IMG/VR virus record: IMGVR_UViG_3300042503_000838
Coordinates: 1 to 64,000 of that record
From: a virus
Direction: 5' to 3' (one strand)
DNA length: 64,000 bases
Position 1 is the stretch's first letter, and every line of letters begins with the position of its first letter. Of this stretch, positions 41,906 through 50,229 are shown one piece after another. Position numbers and translations under genes: made by a program. The notes under the pieces were generated by a model. It ran no database searches, was not told where the DNA came from, and worked only from the letters and a program-made list of their open reading frames with translations.

Positions 41906-42571
41906 TCAAACAATGCTCCAAGTTGAGCCAGCGGGAACTGTGACAACAGCGCCTGCTTGAATAGTGAGGGGGCCCGCTGAAATAACGTTCTTCCCGGTGC
42001 TGATGGTATAACTCTGAGTAATGGTATTGTCGTGCTCTACTGCCCAACGGTCTGAGCCACCACCCGTAGCACCACCGCCTAGTTGACTCCAAGTACCTTG
42101 ACCGTAACCTTCGTATTGAAGATTAGTGGTGTTGTAACGAATATAACCAGTTGCAACAGGAGAAGGTCGTTGGGCAGTAGTGCCAACAGGAACTTTTAAG
42201 AAACCAGAGCCATTGACGTTAACGCTATCAGGAAAGGTGAAGACACCACTGGTAGCGATAGAAGCAGGGATGATGGTGCCATCACTGGGGCGCCCAATAG
42301 CTTGCATGTCGCCAAAGACGACACAGAAGAAGGTAGTACCAGTAATTGGCGGGGTGGTGAATGTAATCCCAGAGCCAGAGATTGTAAAATCAACCTCTGG
42401 TTCTTGGATAACACCACCCAAGGACAGCATTAAGTTGCGTGCCGTACCAGGTAAAACACCTTGTCCACCTGCTGCCAGGGTAAAGCCACTGGCTGTTCCG
42501 TTAAAACCACCAGAGATTTGGTCGATTTTAATATAACGACCAACTACAGGTTGTTGACCAATGTAGCTCAA
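41906..42571 (-). CDS. Tail fibre-like protein
   Basis: A 221-aa beta-rich protein: SYIGQQPVVGRYIKIDQISG at the start, a jelly-roll-like middle with LMLSLGGVIQEPEVDFTISG, then YIRYNTTNLQYEGYGQGTWS and the ending PAGSTWSIV that recurs in cyanophage fibre proteins. Ends one base before the S74 fibre start. Likely a connecting or short fibre protein. Confidence 0.7.
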   Translation of the reverse strand: MSYIGQQPVVGRYIKIDQISGGFNGTASGFTLAAGGQGVLPGTARNLMLSLGGVIQEPEVDFTISGSGITFTTPPITGTTFFCVVFGDMQAIGRPSDGTIIPASIATSGVFTFPDSVNVNGSGFLKVPVGTTAQRPSPVATGYIRYNTTNLQYEGYGQGTWSQLGGGATGGGSDRWAVEHDNTITQSYTISTGKNVISAGPLTIQAGAVVTVPAGSTWSIV

Positions 42572-42602
42572 CTTTACCCTACGCGCTTGTTTCTATTTTA
42601 GA

Positions 42603-42782
42603 TCATTCAGACTTAGCCTCGGCTTCCTCTTCTTGCAGTTGCTTCAAAGCATTGAGTGCACCTTGAAGAGAAAGGGCTTTCTCCTTGGCTGCATTCTGGA
42701 CCTGAAGTGCTTGGTTGTGTTGTTCCACAACTTCTTCCAGTTCCTTGTAGAGGGTATCAATCTTTTCTTGAATCGAGGCCAT
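42603..42782 (-). CDS. Small coiled-coil protein
   Basis: 59 aa from ATG at 42782 (MASIQEKIDTLYKELEEVVE). Almost entirely a heptad-type helix rich in Glu, Gln, Ala and Leu. Could be a fibre chaperone or linker, given its place inside the fibre block. Not recognised. Confidence 0.6.
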   Translation of the reverse strand: MASIQEKIDTLYKELEEVVEQHNQALQVQNAAKEKALSLQGALNALKQLQEEEAEAKSE

Positions 42783-42835
42783 GGTCAATAAATAAGCTGA
42801 TCAAATTATAGATTAATTATCAGCTCAAGGGGGGT

Positions 42836-43069
42836 TTAAGCAAGCCCAAACAATTCTTTAAGTTCTGCCACAGTCAGCCCAGCAGCTTCAAGTTTCTGCT
42901 CGGTGGTTAGCACGGGAGCCGGTGCAGGCTCAGGGGCAGGCTCGGGCATATTACCAGCCTCGACCCACTCCAGATAGGCCTGGTAGTCGGTGTTGGCAGG
43001 GTCGGGTGGGATGAAGGCGTTGTCGGTGAGGCGGAGGATGCAGTCGGAAGTGGTGAGTTGGTAGGTCAT
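42836..43069 (-). CDS. 77-aa protein of fibre block (MTYQLTTSD type)
   Basis: MTYQLTTSDCILRLTDNAFI followed by PPDPANTDYQAYLEWVEAGN and a Pro/Glu/Ala-rich stretch. The form xFIPxDPANxDxQxYxxW is seen next to tail fibre genes in many cyanophages. GC-rich compared with neighbours. Perhaps a tail fibre assembly helper. Confidence 0.65.
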   Translation of the reverse strand: MTYQLTTSDCILRLTDNAFIPPDPANTDYQAYLEWVEAGNMPEPAPEPAPAPVLTTEQKLEAAGLTVAELKELFGLA

Positions 43070-43072
43070 GGG

Positions 43073-44137
43073 TTACAGCTCGGCGGAGGCGGCAAAAAAG
43101 AAAGCATTGGTATTCGTGAAACTGGCGTAAAACCCAAACGAACCACTTTGTAAATCCGTAAATGTTCCAAGTGTTAGCGTTAGCGAAACTGTTGCCGACG
43201 CACGTTTTGTGACCTTAAACGGTACATGGGCGTAGCTACCGCCGTTAGCAACAGTTTGATTCACGCCGGAATTAGTTTCGTAATATCTCTGACACAACGC
43301 CAGCTCCTGCCCGTAGCTCCTGCGCTCAAAAGGAGTGGCTACTGTGCCCGCTTCGAGTTGCACGCCGGTGATGTAGAAGGTGGCGCCGTTGGTTGCCAAC
43401 AGTGAAGTAACACCACTGAAAGCACCTCGTCCACCTCCACTAGCACCCCATGCATTAGTGGACTGATGCCAGTCAGAGCCAGATCCAATGTTAAATGTCA
43501 GGCGGAGTCCAGTAGTGTTGTCAGTCGCCCATGTCCCAGTGATATCTCCTGGGATAACAATCGTCTTGTACTCCCACGTGTTTGCGGCAGCAATAGAGTA
43601 AGGGGCCGCATAAGACCTTGAGGCAGCATTATTAGCAAGGCCAACGCCAAAAGATCCAGTCAGGGAACTCCTAACCCAGAATGACAACGTAACTGTCTGC
43701 GCAGAAGCCGTGCCCCAACCAAAATCGGCTACATTAAATCCTTCAATGTATTGACTAAAAAACTTGGAGTCTGCTGCTGAAGGGGCGGAGCTTGTTGTAG
43801 TGGTAATAAGCGTTGAATTTGTAAATAGAGCGGGGGATAGCGCTGATCTCTGTGCTGTGAATGCTGATGAACCACCTATGTTCTGAGCAAAAAACCTATC
43901 AAGAAAGTAGAGACTACCATTCCCTACACCTACGGTTACACTCGCCCCAGCGTTCCTTTGATCAATCCGCATATCACCGTTGATAATGCGATTACGGGCA
44001 CCAGCAAGCGGCCCGCCGTTGATGCTGCTAACTGTCGGAGCAATTGGCGACGCTAACTTTTCTGTTGTTACTGCACCATTATTGATGTTGTTGGTATTGA
44101 CATCAAAAGAGCTAGTTGTATTACCAATGTATGGCAT
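43073..44137 (-). CDS. Tail fibre/receptor-binding-like protein
   Basis: A 354-aa protein with NRIINGDMRIDQRNAGASVT and LYFLDRFFAQN, a start common to phage and bacterial carbohydrate-binding-like proteins, followed by a beta-sandwich region (AQTVTLSFWVRSSLTGSFGV) and YITGVQLEAGTVATPFERRS with QELALCQRYYETN. The N-terminus VTTEKLASPIAPTV resembles fibre shaft repeats. Probably recognises a surface sugar. Confidence 0.75.
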   Translation of the reverse strand: MPYIGNTTSSFDVNTNNINNGAVTTEKLASPIAPTVSSINGGPLAGARNRIINGDMRIDQRNAGASVTVGVGNGSLYFLDRFFAQNIGGSSAFTAQRSALSPALFTNSTLITTTTSSAPSAADSKFFSQYIEGFNVADFGWGTASAQTVTLSFWVRSSLTGSFGVGLANNAASRSYAAPYSIAAANTWEYKTIVIPGDITGTWATDNTTGLRLTFNIGSGSDWHQSTNAWGASGGGRGAFSGVTSLLATNGATFYITGVQLEAGTVATPFERRSYGQELALCQRYYETNSGVNQTVANGGSYAHVPFKVTKRASATVSLTLTLGTFTDLQSGSFGFYASFTNTNAFFFAASAEL

Positions 44138-44139
44138 GA

Positions 44140-44511
44140 TCAGATCGTATTATCTTGAGGGTTCAACATGTACGAAACAGTAACGTCAATGGCGCTACCA
44201 GTGCCAGCATAAGCTCGGATCACGTCTTCTGATTGAATGATAACCTTATTACCGGTCATGAATTCAAGAGAAGACTGGTTTGGTACAGTGCCAGAGGTAA
44301 CGAGCGATCCCGTGGGGGTACCGCCTGACTTAATTAACTGTACAGTAACGTTCTGAGAGTTGGCCGTAGTGTTGGAAGCCAAGATGCTCAAGATAACGCC
44401 ATAGGTGCCAGCGGGTACACCACTTGCGTTTGACGTGCCAGAAATAATTACAGTTGGAGACGCAACTCCACTAGCAATATTGGATCTAACAACAGAAATA
44501 AAACGAGCCAT
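44140..44511 (-). CDS. Beta-rich 123-aa protein of fibre block
   Basis: MARFISVVRSNIASGVASPT and GTYGVILSILASNTTANSQN alternate hydrophobic and polar residues as in beta-sandwich proteins. Ends YMLNPQDNTI. Likely a small virion or fibre-tip protein. No named family. Confidence 0.6.
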   Translation of the reverse strand: MARFISVVRSNIASGVASPTVIISGTSNASGVPAGTYGVILSILASNTTANSQNVTVQLIKSGGTPTGSLVTSGTVPNQSSLEFMTGNKVIIQSEDVIRAYAGTGSAIDVTVSYMLNPQDNTI

Positions 44512-44553
44512 TTATTTGCAGTTATCAGTACAGTTTTCTTAATTATAAGGTCT

Positions 44554-46005
44554 TCAACCTAGGGCAATGGCAAACACAATCGCAGCATTGTCTGCATATG
44601 GTTGCGTTGCAACTGTTTGACCACTAAAAGTAAGGCCAGAAGTAAACGCTCCGCTCACACCAGTTAAAGTCTGAAATAAACCAGTGGCTCCAGTAATTGT
44701 GGTGAAGTTGCCGGTAGTAGAGGTAAAGGTGTTACCCGTCAGCGAAATAAATGTACCAATAGTTGCCGCAACTGTATTGCCGCTAACCGTTAAGCCACTA
44801 ACAAGCGTGGTACCAACAACGGTTACACCCGTTAAAGAGGTAAATGCCCCACTGGCGCCTGTGATTGTCGTGCCTGAAACTTGTGCAGTGAATACACCAG
44901 AGACACCGGTAATATTCGTAAACGCTGCATTGGTACCCGTAACGGTTGTACCCGATATGCGGCTGGTAAATACACCGGAAACACCTGTGACACTGGTAGC
45001 TAATACAGTGTCACCAGTTACGGTAGTCCCTGACAAGTTGGTGTAAACACCGGATACGCCAGTAATTACTGCAAAACGACCCGCGTCTCCAGTAATTACA
45101 GCACCTGATAAAACCTGTGAAAATACACCGGAAATACCACTAACAGAACCAAAAGAACCTACGTTACCTGTAACGGTTGCACCCGATACTCGAGTTGTAA
45201 AAGTCCCAGAAACACCAGTAATTGATGTGGCGTTAACAGTTGATCCAGTAATGGATGCACCTGATAACGTACTTGTAAAAACACCCGTTACACCAGTAAC
45301 AGTTGTAAATTGTGCCGTGGTCCCAGTAACAGTTGTTCCTGATAATGTTCCGGTGACTTGTACGCCAGATGCAAATTGAGCAAGACCGGTAACGGTCAAG
45401 CCACTTGCAACGGACAGGTTACCGTTTACGTTCAGGACGGGAGTTACAAGCGTTCCGAAAATACCACTGATACCTTCGACCAAACCACCTGTAATCGTGG
45501 CGCCGCTTAAAAAACTAAACTGTCCAGATGTTGCCTGTAACGTATTACCAGTAATCGTTGCACCCGAAAGACTGGTGCTGAAGTTACCGCTTACAAAATT
45601 TGAAGTGGCACCGGTAACCGTGGTGAATGTACCTGTTACCGAATTGATTGTTGTGGATTGAATTGCCTGACCAGTAATTGTTTGCCCGCTGATCGTGCCA
45701 CTTGTGGTTAAATTGTTTTGAACAATAACGCCACTAAAGGTCGCAAGGCCACCACCTGCAATTGTATTAACAACGGTAGCGCCTGTTACAGTTAAATTCC
45801 CTAGTATCGAGACATTCCCTGTAACAGTGCCACCAGTGGTTGTTATATATTTGGTTGTAAGGTAATCCCTAAAACCAGAAATTGTAATTTTCTTGTTTTT
45901 AAGTGCGGGGTCCACCTCCGCAATGTGGACCATCGTCAGCAGATCCTGCTCAGCTACATCAGCTCCAGCTAAAGCTGGAAGTTCTGTAATACGACGATTT
46001 GCCAC
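44554..46005 (-). CDS. Repeat-rich beta-helical tail fibre
   Basis: The 483-aa protein starts ANRRITELPALAGADVAEQD, a form often seen in phage fibre N-termini. Most of the rest is about 20 imperfect repeats of SGxTxTGxxGxFxxxTGVSG (for example SGVFTSRISGTTVTGTNAAF), fitting a triple beta-helix shaft. No S74 domain is seen at its end, which stops at AIVFAIALG. The repetitive DNA is prone to recombination. Confidence 0.75.
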   Translation of the reverse strand: MANRRITELPALAGADVAEQDLLTMVHIAEVDPALKNKKITISGFRDYLTTKYITTTGGTVTGNVSILGNLTVTGATVVNTIAGGGLATFSGVIVQNNLTTSGTISGQTITGQAIQSTTINSVTGTFTTVTGATSNFVSGNFSTSLSGATITGNTLQATSGQFSFLSGATITGGLVEGISGIFGTLVTPVLNVNGNLSVASGLTVTGLAQFASGVQVTGTLSGTTVTGTTAQFTTVTGVTGVFTSTLSGASITGSTVNATSITGVSGTFTTRVSGATVTGNVGSFGSVSGISGVFSQVLSGAVITGDAGRFAVITGVSGVYTNLSGTTVTGDTVLATSVTGVSGVFTSRISGTTVTGTNAAFTNITGVSGVFTAQVSGTTITGASGAFTSLTGVTVVGTTLVSGLTVSGNTVAATIGTFISLTGNTFTSTTGNFTTITGATGLFQTLTGVSGAFTSGLTFSGQTVATQPYADNAAIVFAIALG

Positions 46006-46058
46006 TGTATACGCACAGGTACTCCTAAATCAATTATAGTTTCTCTGAGCCTAGTAAA

Positions 46059-46346
46059 TTACTTAACCTTGATCTCAAGGCGTGGTAAGAAAGTTGAGGC
46101 AAAGTTCCATGTGGCCTGGACTCCGGTAACAATACCGCACGAGATGAGGAATACCAACAGCAGCTCTGCCACCGTCAAGTTGCGTCGCACATAAACAACC
46201 TGCGGCCTTTGCTGGGGAATAGCAGCTTGTTGTGCCAGGGTTTGCTGGATCGCCAAGTCACGAGCCCTTGTCTTCATCTCTGCCAATTGCTCGGCAGTAA
46301 CCTGACTGGGAATCGGTTGCTGACTGGGAGTTACCTGCTCTTCCAT
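46059..46346 (-). CDS. Small membrane protein
   Basis: 95 aa from ATG at 46346. A Gln/Pro-rich N-terminal half (VTPSQQPIPSQVTAEQLAEM) and one membrane helix LTVAELLLVFLISCGIVTGV near the C-terminus. It lies 52 bases upstream of, and divergent from, the plus-strand operon. Function unknown. Possible lysis or envelope protein. Confidence 0.6.
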   Translation of the reverse strand: MEEQVTPSQQPIPSQVTAEQLAEMKTRARDLAIQQTLAQQAAIPQQRPQVVYVRRNLTVAELLLVFLISCGIVTGVQATWNFASTFLPRLEIKVK

Positions 46347-46397
46347 GATGCAAATGCTTTCCCCACACACTAGCATCTACTTAAAGATTATTGACGT

Positions 46398-46814
46398 ATG
46401 ACCCACGGTATTAGAAAAGGCCTTGAAGACATTGCGTGGGAACTGAAAGGGATTCGAAATATCCTTGCGTCCCTATGGCACAGTCGCTATTCCACTGGAG
46501 AAACAGACATGTTGAATCCAGAGGCATACGCTGATGAATACATTTCTACAGAGGAGTGTGCAAGGCGCCTAAACGTATCTGATCAAACGATTAGGAACTG
46601 GATTACCGTTGGCAAGAAAAATGTGGATAAAGGGTGGGAAGAGGGCATTCATTATATAAACATCGCTCCTGGCGACATGAAAAAACCGGTAATCCGGATT
46701 CCTTGGAACCATCTGATCCAGGCGTTTGCAAAGAATAAAAAAATCGACATTTTGGATCTACGCAAAGACGCACGCTTGTACCAGATCCCTGAACGCTTTA
46801 AGGAGTTTCAGTGA
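46398..46814 (+). CDS. Helix-turn-helix protein, first gene of plus-strand operon
   Basis: The 138-aa protein has a MerR/excisionase-like helix-turn-helix in YISTEECARRLNVSDQTIRN at about residues 50-70. It is followed by a basic, aromatic C-terminal half (PVIRIPWNHLIQAFAKNKK). Likely DNA-binding. As first gene of the operon and divergent from a minus-strand gene, it may regulate this switch region. Its end overlaps the next ATG. Confidence 0.65.
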   Translation: MTHGIRKGLEDIAWELKGIRNILASLWHSRYSTGETDMLNPEAYADEYISTEECARRLNVSDQTIRNWITVGKKNVDKGWEEGIHYINIAPGDMKKPVIRIPWNHLIQAFAKNKKIDILDLRKDARLYQIPERFKEFQ

Positions 46815-47272
46815 TGGCCCACCGCTTTGCCAATGTTGACATCAAGAAAGTTACGGTTGCAAACCATGTAGAGGTTTTGCCCGAATCTTTGGTTAATCAG
46901 GTTGCAATCTTCTTGCCTCCCGAGGGCTCATTCGATGACAAGTGTCTAAGAAGGTACCTGGAGATCTTAAAAAACTATGAAGAAGAAGATGAGAATTCAA
47001 ACATGACCCTTGCCAATCGCTTGCGCATGGCATTTAGGGACATGGCTCCAGATACAATTTGCGGTAAATTTCCACTGGCTGAACTGCCTTTGAAACGCAG
47101 GCTTCGTTGTGTGGCTGAATACCTTATCCGTTCAGGAGAATTTGACAAATTACGTGACGAACGGGGTAAGCTGGTAAAAAAACGTGGCATCCTTGGAAAG
47201 CTTGTCGTAATTTACAAGCCTTTGCCCAAGCTTATTGATGCACTTTCTCGCCAAGGATTGATTAAACCATGA
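46814..47272 (+). CDS. Hypothetical protein, 152 aa
   Basis: From ATG at 46814 (MAHRFANVDIKKVTVANHVE). Contains charged helical segments (RRYLEILKNYEEEDENSN, ELPLKRRLRCVAEYLIRSGE) and a basic C-terminus. Not recognised. Overlaps both neighbours by 1-4 bases in the operon. Confidence 0.65.
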   Translation: MAHRFANVDIKKVTVANHVEVLPESLVNQVAIFLPPEGSFDDKCLRRYLEILKNYEEEDENSNMTLANRLRMAFRDMAPDTICGKFPLAELPLKRRLRCVAEYLIRSGEFDKLRDERGKLVKKRGILGKLVVIYKPLPKLIDALSRQGLIKP

Positions 47273-47655
47273 ATCGCCGTGAAAAATTAATTGCTTCAGT
47301 CATTGGCCTGGAAGCTGACAATACAAAGGCCAAGATGCTTGATGCCACCATCAAGTTAATTCTTGGTGACTTAGGACAACAGTATTGCAAATTTTGGGAT
47401 ACCGAGGGTCCTGGCGTAATGGTGTTCCAGCCCCAGGACAAATCCCGTTCTATGTTCTTTTTGACCCTCAAGGAAATTCACTCTGCCCAAGAGGAGTGCG
47501 AACGTGAACATGATGGCGACATGGCCGAAAGCTTTAGACGCATTCTCGCAGCTGCACAAAAAATTAACCCATTAGAAAAAGCTGGTTACATCATTAACGA
47601 CAAGGACGGCATGCGTTACTTTGAAGTTGATTACCAGAAAACTGCAGAGAGCTGA
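47269..47655 (+). CDS. Hypothetical protein, 128 aa
   Basis: Starts MNRREKLIASVIGLEADNTK in an ATGA overlap. Contains GPGVMVFQPQDKSRSMFFLT and a helical part (EECEREHDGDMAESFRRILA). Not recognised. The stop overlaps the next ATG (48-kb methylase-like gene). Confidence 0.65.
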   Translation: MNRREKLIASVIGLEADNTKAKMLDATIKLILGDLGQQYCKFWDTEGPGVMVFQPQDKSRSMFFLTLKEIHSAQEECEREHDGDMAESFRRILAAAQKINPLEKAGYIINDKDGMRYFEVDYQKTAES

Positions 47656-48242
47656 TGGGGAAAACATTCCGCCCTGGCTACACAGAAAACAATGAGCTGA
47701 TCACAAGCCCAGACCTGGTGGCATCAGCACATGCCCTGATGGGTGGCATTGATCTTGATGTAGCAAGCTCCAAGATCGCAAATGAGCATGTACAGGCGAC
47801 ACAATTTTTCACCCCTAGCGACGACGGACTAAATGCCCAGCAATGGCATGGGAATGCATATCTATTCCCTCCCAACGGCACGTATTACTGGGACAAACCA
47901 AATGAACGCTGGAAGTTTACGCGAGGGTCTTCTCCTACTCTTAGGTCTTCACATGCTGTTTGGTTCAAACGCATGTACAACGCCTGGCTCAGTAAAGAAA
48001 TCAAGCAGGGCCTGTATTTTACCAACTGCCCTGACATGATTCGTTACGACCCACGAATCTTTAGTTTTCCTATATGTATCTTGCGGACTGCTCCAAAGCT
48101 GCTAAAGGTCGTTGGTGACGAAGTTAAACAACAATCCACGTGCACTTCACTTGTTGTGTACTTGCCTCCAGTGGACAGCTCTGGTGCTGCCGTAGAAAAG
48201 TTTATTGACTTATACGCCGAAAAAGGTCATATCCTTTCCTAG
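47655..48242 (+). CDS. Protein like phage N6-adenine methylases (possibly inactive)
   Basis: The 195-aa protein follows the plan of phage Dam-like methylases: NELITSPDLVASAHALMGG, IDLDVASSKIANEHVQATQF and FTPSDDGLNAQQWHGNAYLF. In active relatives the next motif is N/DPPY. Here it reads FPPNG, so the catalytic Asn/Asp-Pro-Pro-Tyr may be lost or rearranged. A later region GLYFTNCPDMIRYDPRIFSF fits the fold. It could be a non-catalytic or altered enzyme. ATG overlaps the upstream stop. Confidence 0.55.
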   Translation: MGKTFRPGYTENNELITSPDLVASAHALMGGIDLDVASSKIANEHVQATQFFTPSDDGLNAQQWHGNAYLFPPNGTYYWDKPNERWKFTRGSSPTLRSSHAVWFKRMYNAWLSKEIKQGLYFTNCPDMIRYDPRIFSFPICILRTAPKLLKVVGDEVKQQSTCTSLVVYLPPVDSSGAAVEKFIDLYAEKGHILS

Positions 48243-48275
48243 GTTCCGTATACTGAAGAACGATTGCTGACCATC

Positions 48276-48863
48276 ATGAGCGTCCTTGCTGACTGGGAAA
48301 TCAAACAACTTGCTGAAGAGCATGAAATGATTTCACCTTTTGTTGATCGCCTAATCAGCAAGGAAGATGGCCGTAAGCTTTTGAGCTATGGCCTCAGCTC
48401 TTACGGTTACGACATCCGGCTTTCACCTAAGCAATGCTTAATTTTCGGTAAGATCCAAGCCGGTGACTGTGATCCCAAGGATTTTGATGAAAGCATCTTG
48501 AAGCCCGCCGAGCTACTAGAAGATGAGAAGGGAGAGTATTTCCTTCTCCCTCCTTACGGCTATTGCTTGGGCGTGGCAATGGAGCACATTAAGCTGCCTC
48601 GCGACGTGACCGTAGTAGCCGTTGGCAAATCTACGTATGCACGATCGGGTATCTTGGTAAATATTACGCCTGCAGAAGCTGCTTGGCAGGGTCACCTGAC
48701 ACTTGAGATCAGCAACTGCACCGGTTTGTTCAACCGCATCTACGCCAACGAAGGCATTACGCAGCTTTTGTTTTATCGTGGCGAGCCCTGCGAGACAAGT
48801 TATCAAGATCGCAAGGGTAAGTACCAGAACCAGCCCTATGAGGTTGTGTACAGCCAGGTCTAA
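48276..48863 (+). CDS. dcd: dCTP deaminase
   Basis: A 195-aa dUTPase-superfamily enzyme: GLSSYGYDIRLSPKQCLIFG, then AVGKSTYARSGILVNITPAE and AWQGHLTLEISNCTGL with the catalytic Glu. It turns dCTP into dUTP, feeding dUMP to thymidylate synthase (ThyX at 34 kb). The ATG at 48276 is chosen over an in-frame TTG four codons upstream. It is last in the plus-strand operon and its end overlaps a convergent gene by 4 bases. Confidence 0.93.
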   Translation: MSVLADWEIKQLAEEHEMISPFVDRLISKEDGRKLLSYGLSSYGYDIRLSPKQCLIFGKIQAGDCDPKDFDESILKPAELLEDEKGEYFLLPPYGYCLGVAMEHIKLPRDVTVVAVGKSTYARSGILVNITPAEAAWQGHLTLEISNCTGLFNRIYANEGITQLLFYRGEPCETSYQDRKGKYQNQPYEVVYSQV

Positions 48864-49234
48864 ACAAACGGTTTGCCGAACTGTGGCTTAGGCTTACGGG
48901 CGTATCCGGTACTTCCGGAGCGCCCACCCGAATCTCCTAGGCTCGGCAGCACTGTCCCGTTGATAGACGCTTCCGACCGTGGCGTTTTACCTCGGATGCT
49001 CGGCTCATCAATACCAGCACTTTGCCGAAACTTGCCTGCGCTTTTGGCAGCACGCATGTACTTGGCAACACGATTTTGATTGTCGTTTAAGGATTCTGCT
49101 GAACCCCTTTCACTTTCGTCTACACGCCTGAGGTCAGTGTCATAAGCTTGCTCAGGACGCAAGTCTGATACCTCAGCCCCAGAAGTTCCTGATAGCTGGC
49201 GAGGGTCGTAATTAGAGTTAAATAAATCTGCCAT
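48860..49234 (-). CDS. Polar 124-aa hypothetical protein
   Basis: From ATG at 49234 (MADLFNSNYDPRQLSGTSGA). Polar, Ser/Gly/Arg-rich, low hydrophobicity (AAKSAGKFRQSAGIDEPSIR), probably disordered. Convergent with dcd. Similar in style to small virion-associated proteins. Not recognised. Confidence 0.6.
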   Translation of the reverse strand: MADLFNSNYDPRQLSGTSGAEVSDLRPEQAYDTDLRRVDESERGSAESLNDNQNRVAKYMRAAKSAGKFRQSAGIDEPSIRGKTPRSEASINGTVLPSLGDSGGRSGSTGYARKPKPQFGKPFV

Positions 49235-49275
49235 AGTATGATTGTAGTAGGAATAAATCAAGCCCAGATACTACC

Positions 49276-49617
49276 ATGCATGGAGCCGCTGGTTTTTTAG
49301 ATAGCTTTGTTCAAGACGAACTGCAGTGTCGTTGTCTTGATGAAGATGATTTTGGCGCACCTCTCGCCAACGAAGAAAATGATGTACCCTTAATGGATAT
49401 GTACAACAGAGGGTTAACCTTATGTCAGGACGGAAGGGAACGGACAAACTTGGCACTCGAGGGGGGACGGCCTGGAGCAACGGGCTATATTCCAACAATG
49501 GAACAGGGTCTGGAGATGGGAGCATCACCGAAACCCAAAGCATTAGTGCTGGATCTGGGGAAGCCGAACGAGGAGCTGATGGAACAGTCTCGTCTTCGCC
49601 GTGGTTTGCGCCGATAA
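49276..49617 (+). CDS. 113-aa protein overlapping the DUF3310 gene
   Basis: MHGAAGFLDSFVQDELQCRC and LMDMYNRGLTLCQDGRERTN open a frame that shares 196 bases with the next gene in another frame. Its first 48 codons lie before that overlap and look protein-like. The end is basic (QSRLRRGLRR). It may be a real overlapping gene, or the real gene may end early. No family recognised. Confidence 0.4.
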   Translation: MHGAAGFLDSFVQDELQCRCLDEDDFGAPLANEENDVPLMDMYNRGLTLCQDGRERTNLALEGGRPGATGYIPTMEQGLEMGASPKPKALVLDLGKPNEELMEQSRLRRGLRR

Positions 49618-49916
49618 TTAGCGACTTGACTGAGTGTAAGGATGGTGTTTGCCCAGTTCCCTGGGCAACAAAAGAAACTGCTCCTGTGGTCCAGGAGGAT
49701 CTGGTGAATCATCCTTCACACTACACTGATGGTGGAATTGAATGCATCGATGCCATTGAAGCAGCTTTGACTGCCGAAGAATTTCGTGGTTACTGCAAAG
49801 GCAACAATTTAAAGTACACCTGGCGCGAACGCCACAAAGGCGGTACAGAATCACTGAAGAAAGCCCAGTGGTACCTGGACCGCCTTATTCAACTTGACGA
49901 AACTCAGAAAGGCTGA
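49422..49916 (+). CDS. DUF3310 protein (second copy) with long leader
   Basis: The C-terminal 75 of 164 residues are a clear DUF3310: VNHPSHYTDGGIECIDAIEA, FRGYCKGNNLKYTWRERHKG and ESLKKAQWYLDRLIQLDET. The N-terminal 70 are Gly/Ser-rich, low-complexity, and overlap the preceding frame, so the start may be later. It is a distant relative of the protein at 23.4-23.7 kb. Function of the family is unknown. Confidence 0.8.
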   Translation: MSGRKGTDKLGTRGGTAWSNGLYSNNGTGSGDGSITETQSISAGSGEAERGADGTVSSSPWFAPIISDLTECKDGVCPVPWATKETAPVVQEDLVNHPSHYTDGGIECIDAIEAALTAEEFRGYCKGNNLKYTWRERHKGGTESLKKAQWYLDRLIQLDETQKG

Positions 49917-50218
49917 AGATCGTCTTCTTCCTCGTCCTCGTCGTCGTATATACATGCGGCGGCGAGTTCTGCTAGCTCCAGGTCTGTTGGGATATCAAAA
50001 TCAATCTCAATATTTTCAGACGCCATGATCTCTTTGACCGCATACCACTCCATCAGGCGTTGATGGTAGAGGTTCAACAGGGCTGCGTACAGATCATCCC
50101 ATGTCATTTCTTGAGCAGCAAGCTCAGCTTTGCGCATGGAGAACTGAAGCTCTAAGGGAAGTTCAAATTCCCGTGGTTCAACTGAACGCTCCATTCGGCT
50201 GTTCATGCTTTCTTTCAT
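49904..50218 (-). CDS. NblA-like protein (phycobilisome degradation adaptor type)
   Basis: A 104-aa protein. Residues 15-65 (EPREFELPLELQFSMRKAEL, then MTWDDLYAALLNLYHQRLME) align by eye along NblA: xELSLEQQFSxR, a Q/M-x-S turn, then LLxxLYxQ. The tail is acidic (DDEDEEEDDLQPF), unlike standard NblA (about 60 aa). NblA brings Clp protease to phycobilisomes. Phage copies are known in freshwater and marine cyanophages. If correct, it would free amino acids or alter light harvest during infection. Judged by pattern only. Confidence 0.5.
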   Translation of the reverse strand: MKESMNSRMERSVEPREFELPLELQFSMRKAELAAQEMTWDDLYAALLNLYHQRLMEWYAVKEIMASENIEIDFDIPTDLELAELAAACIYDDEDEEEDDLQPF

Positions 50219-50229
50219 TTATTCTAAGC

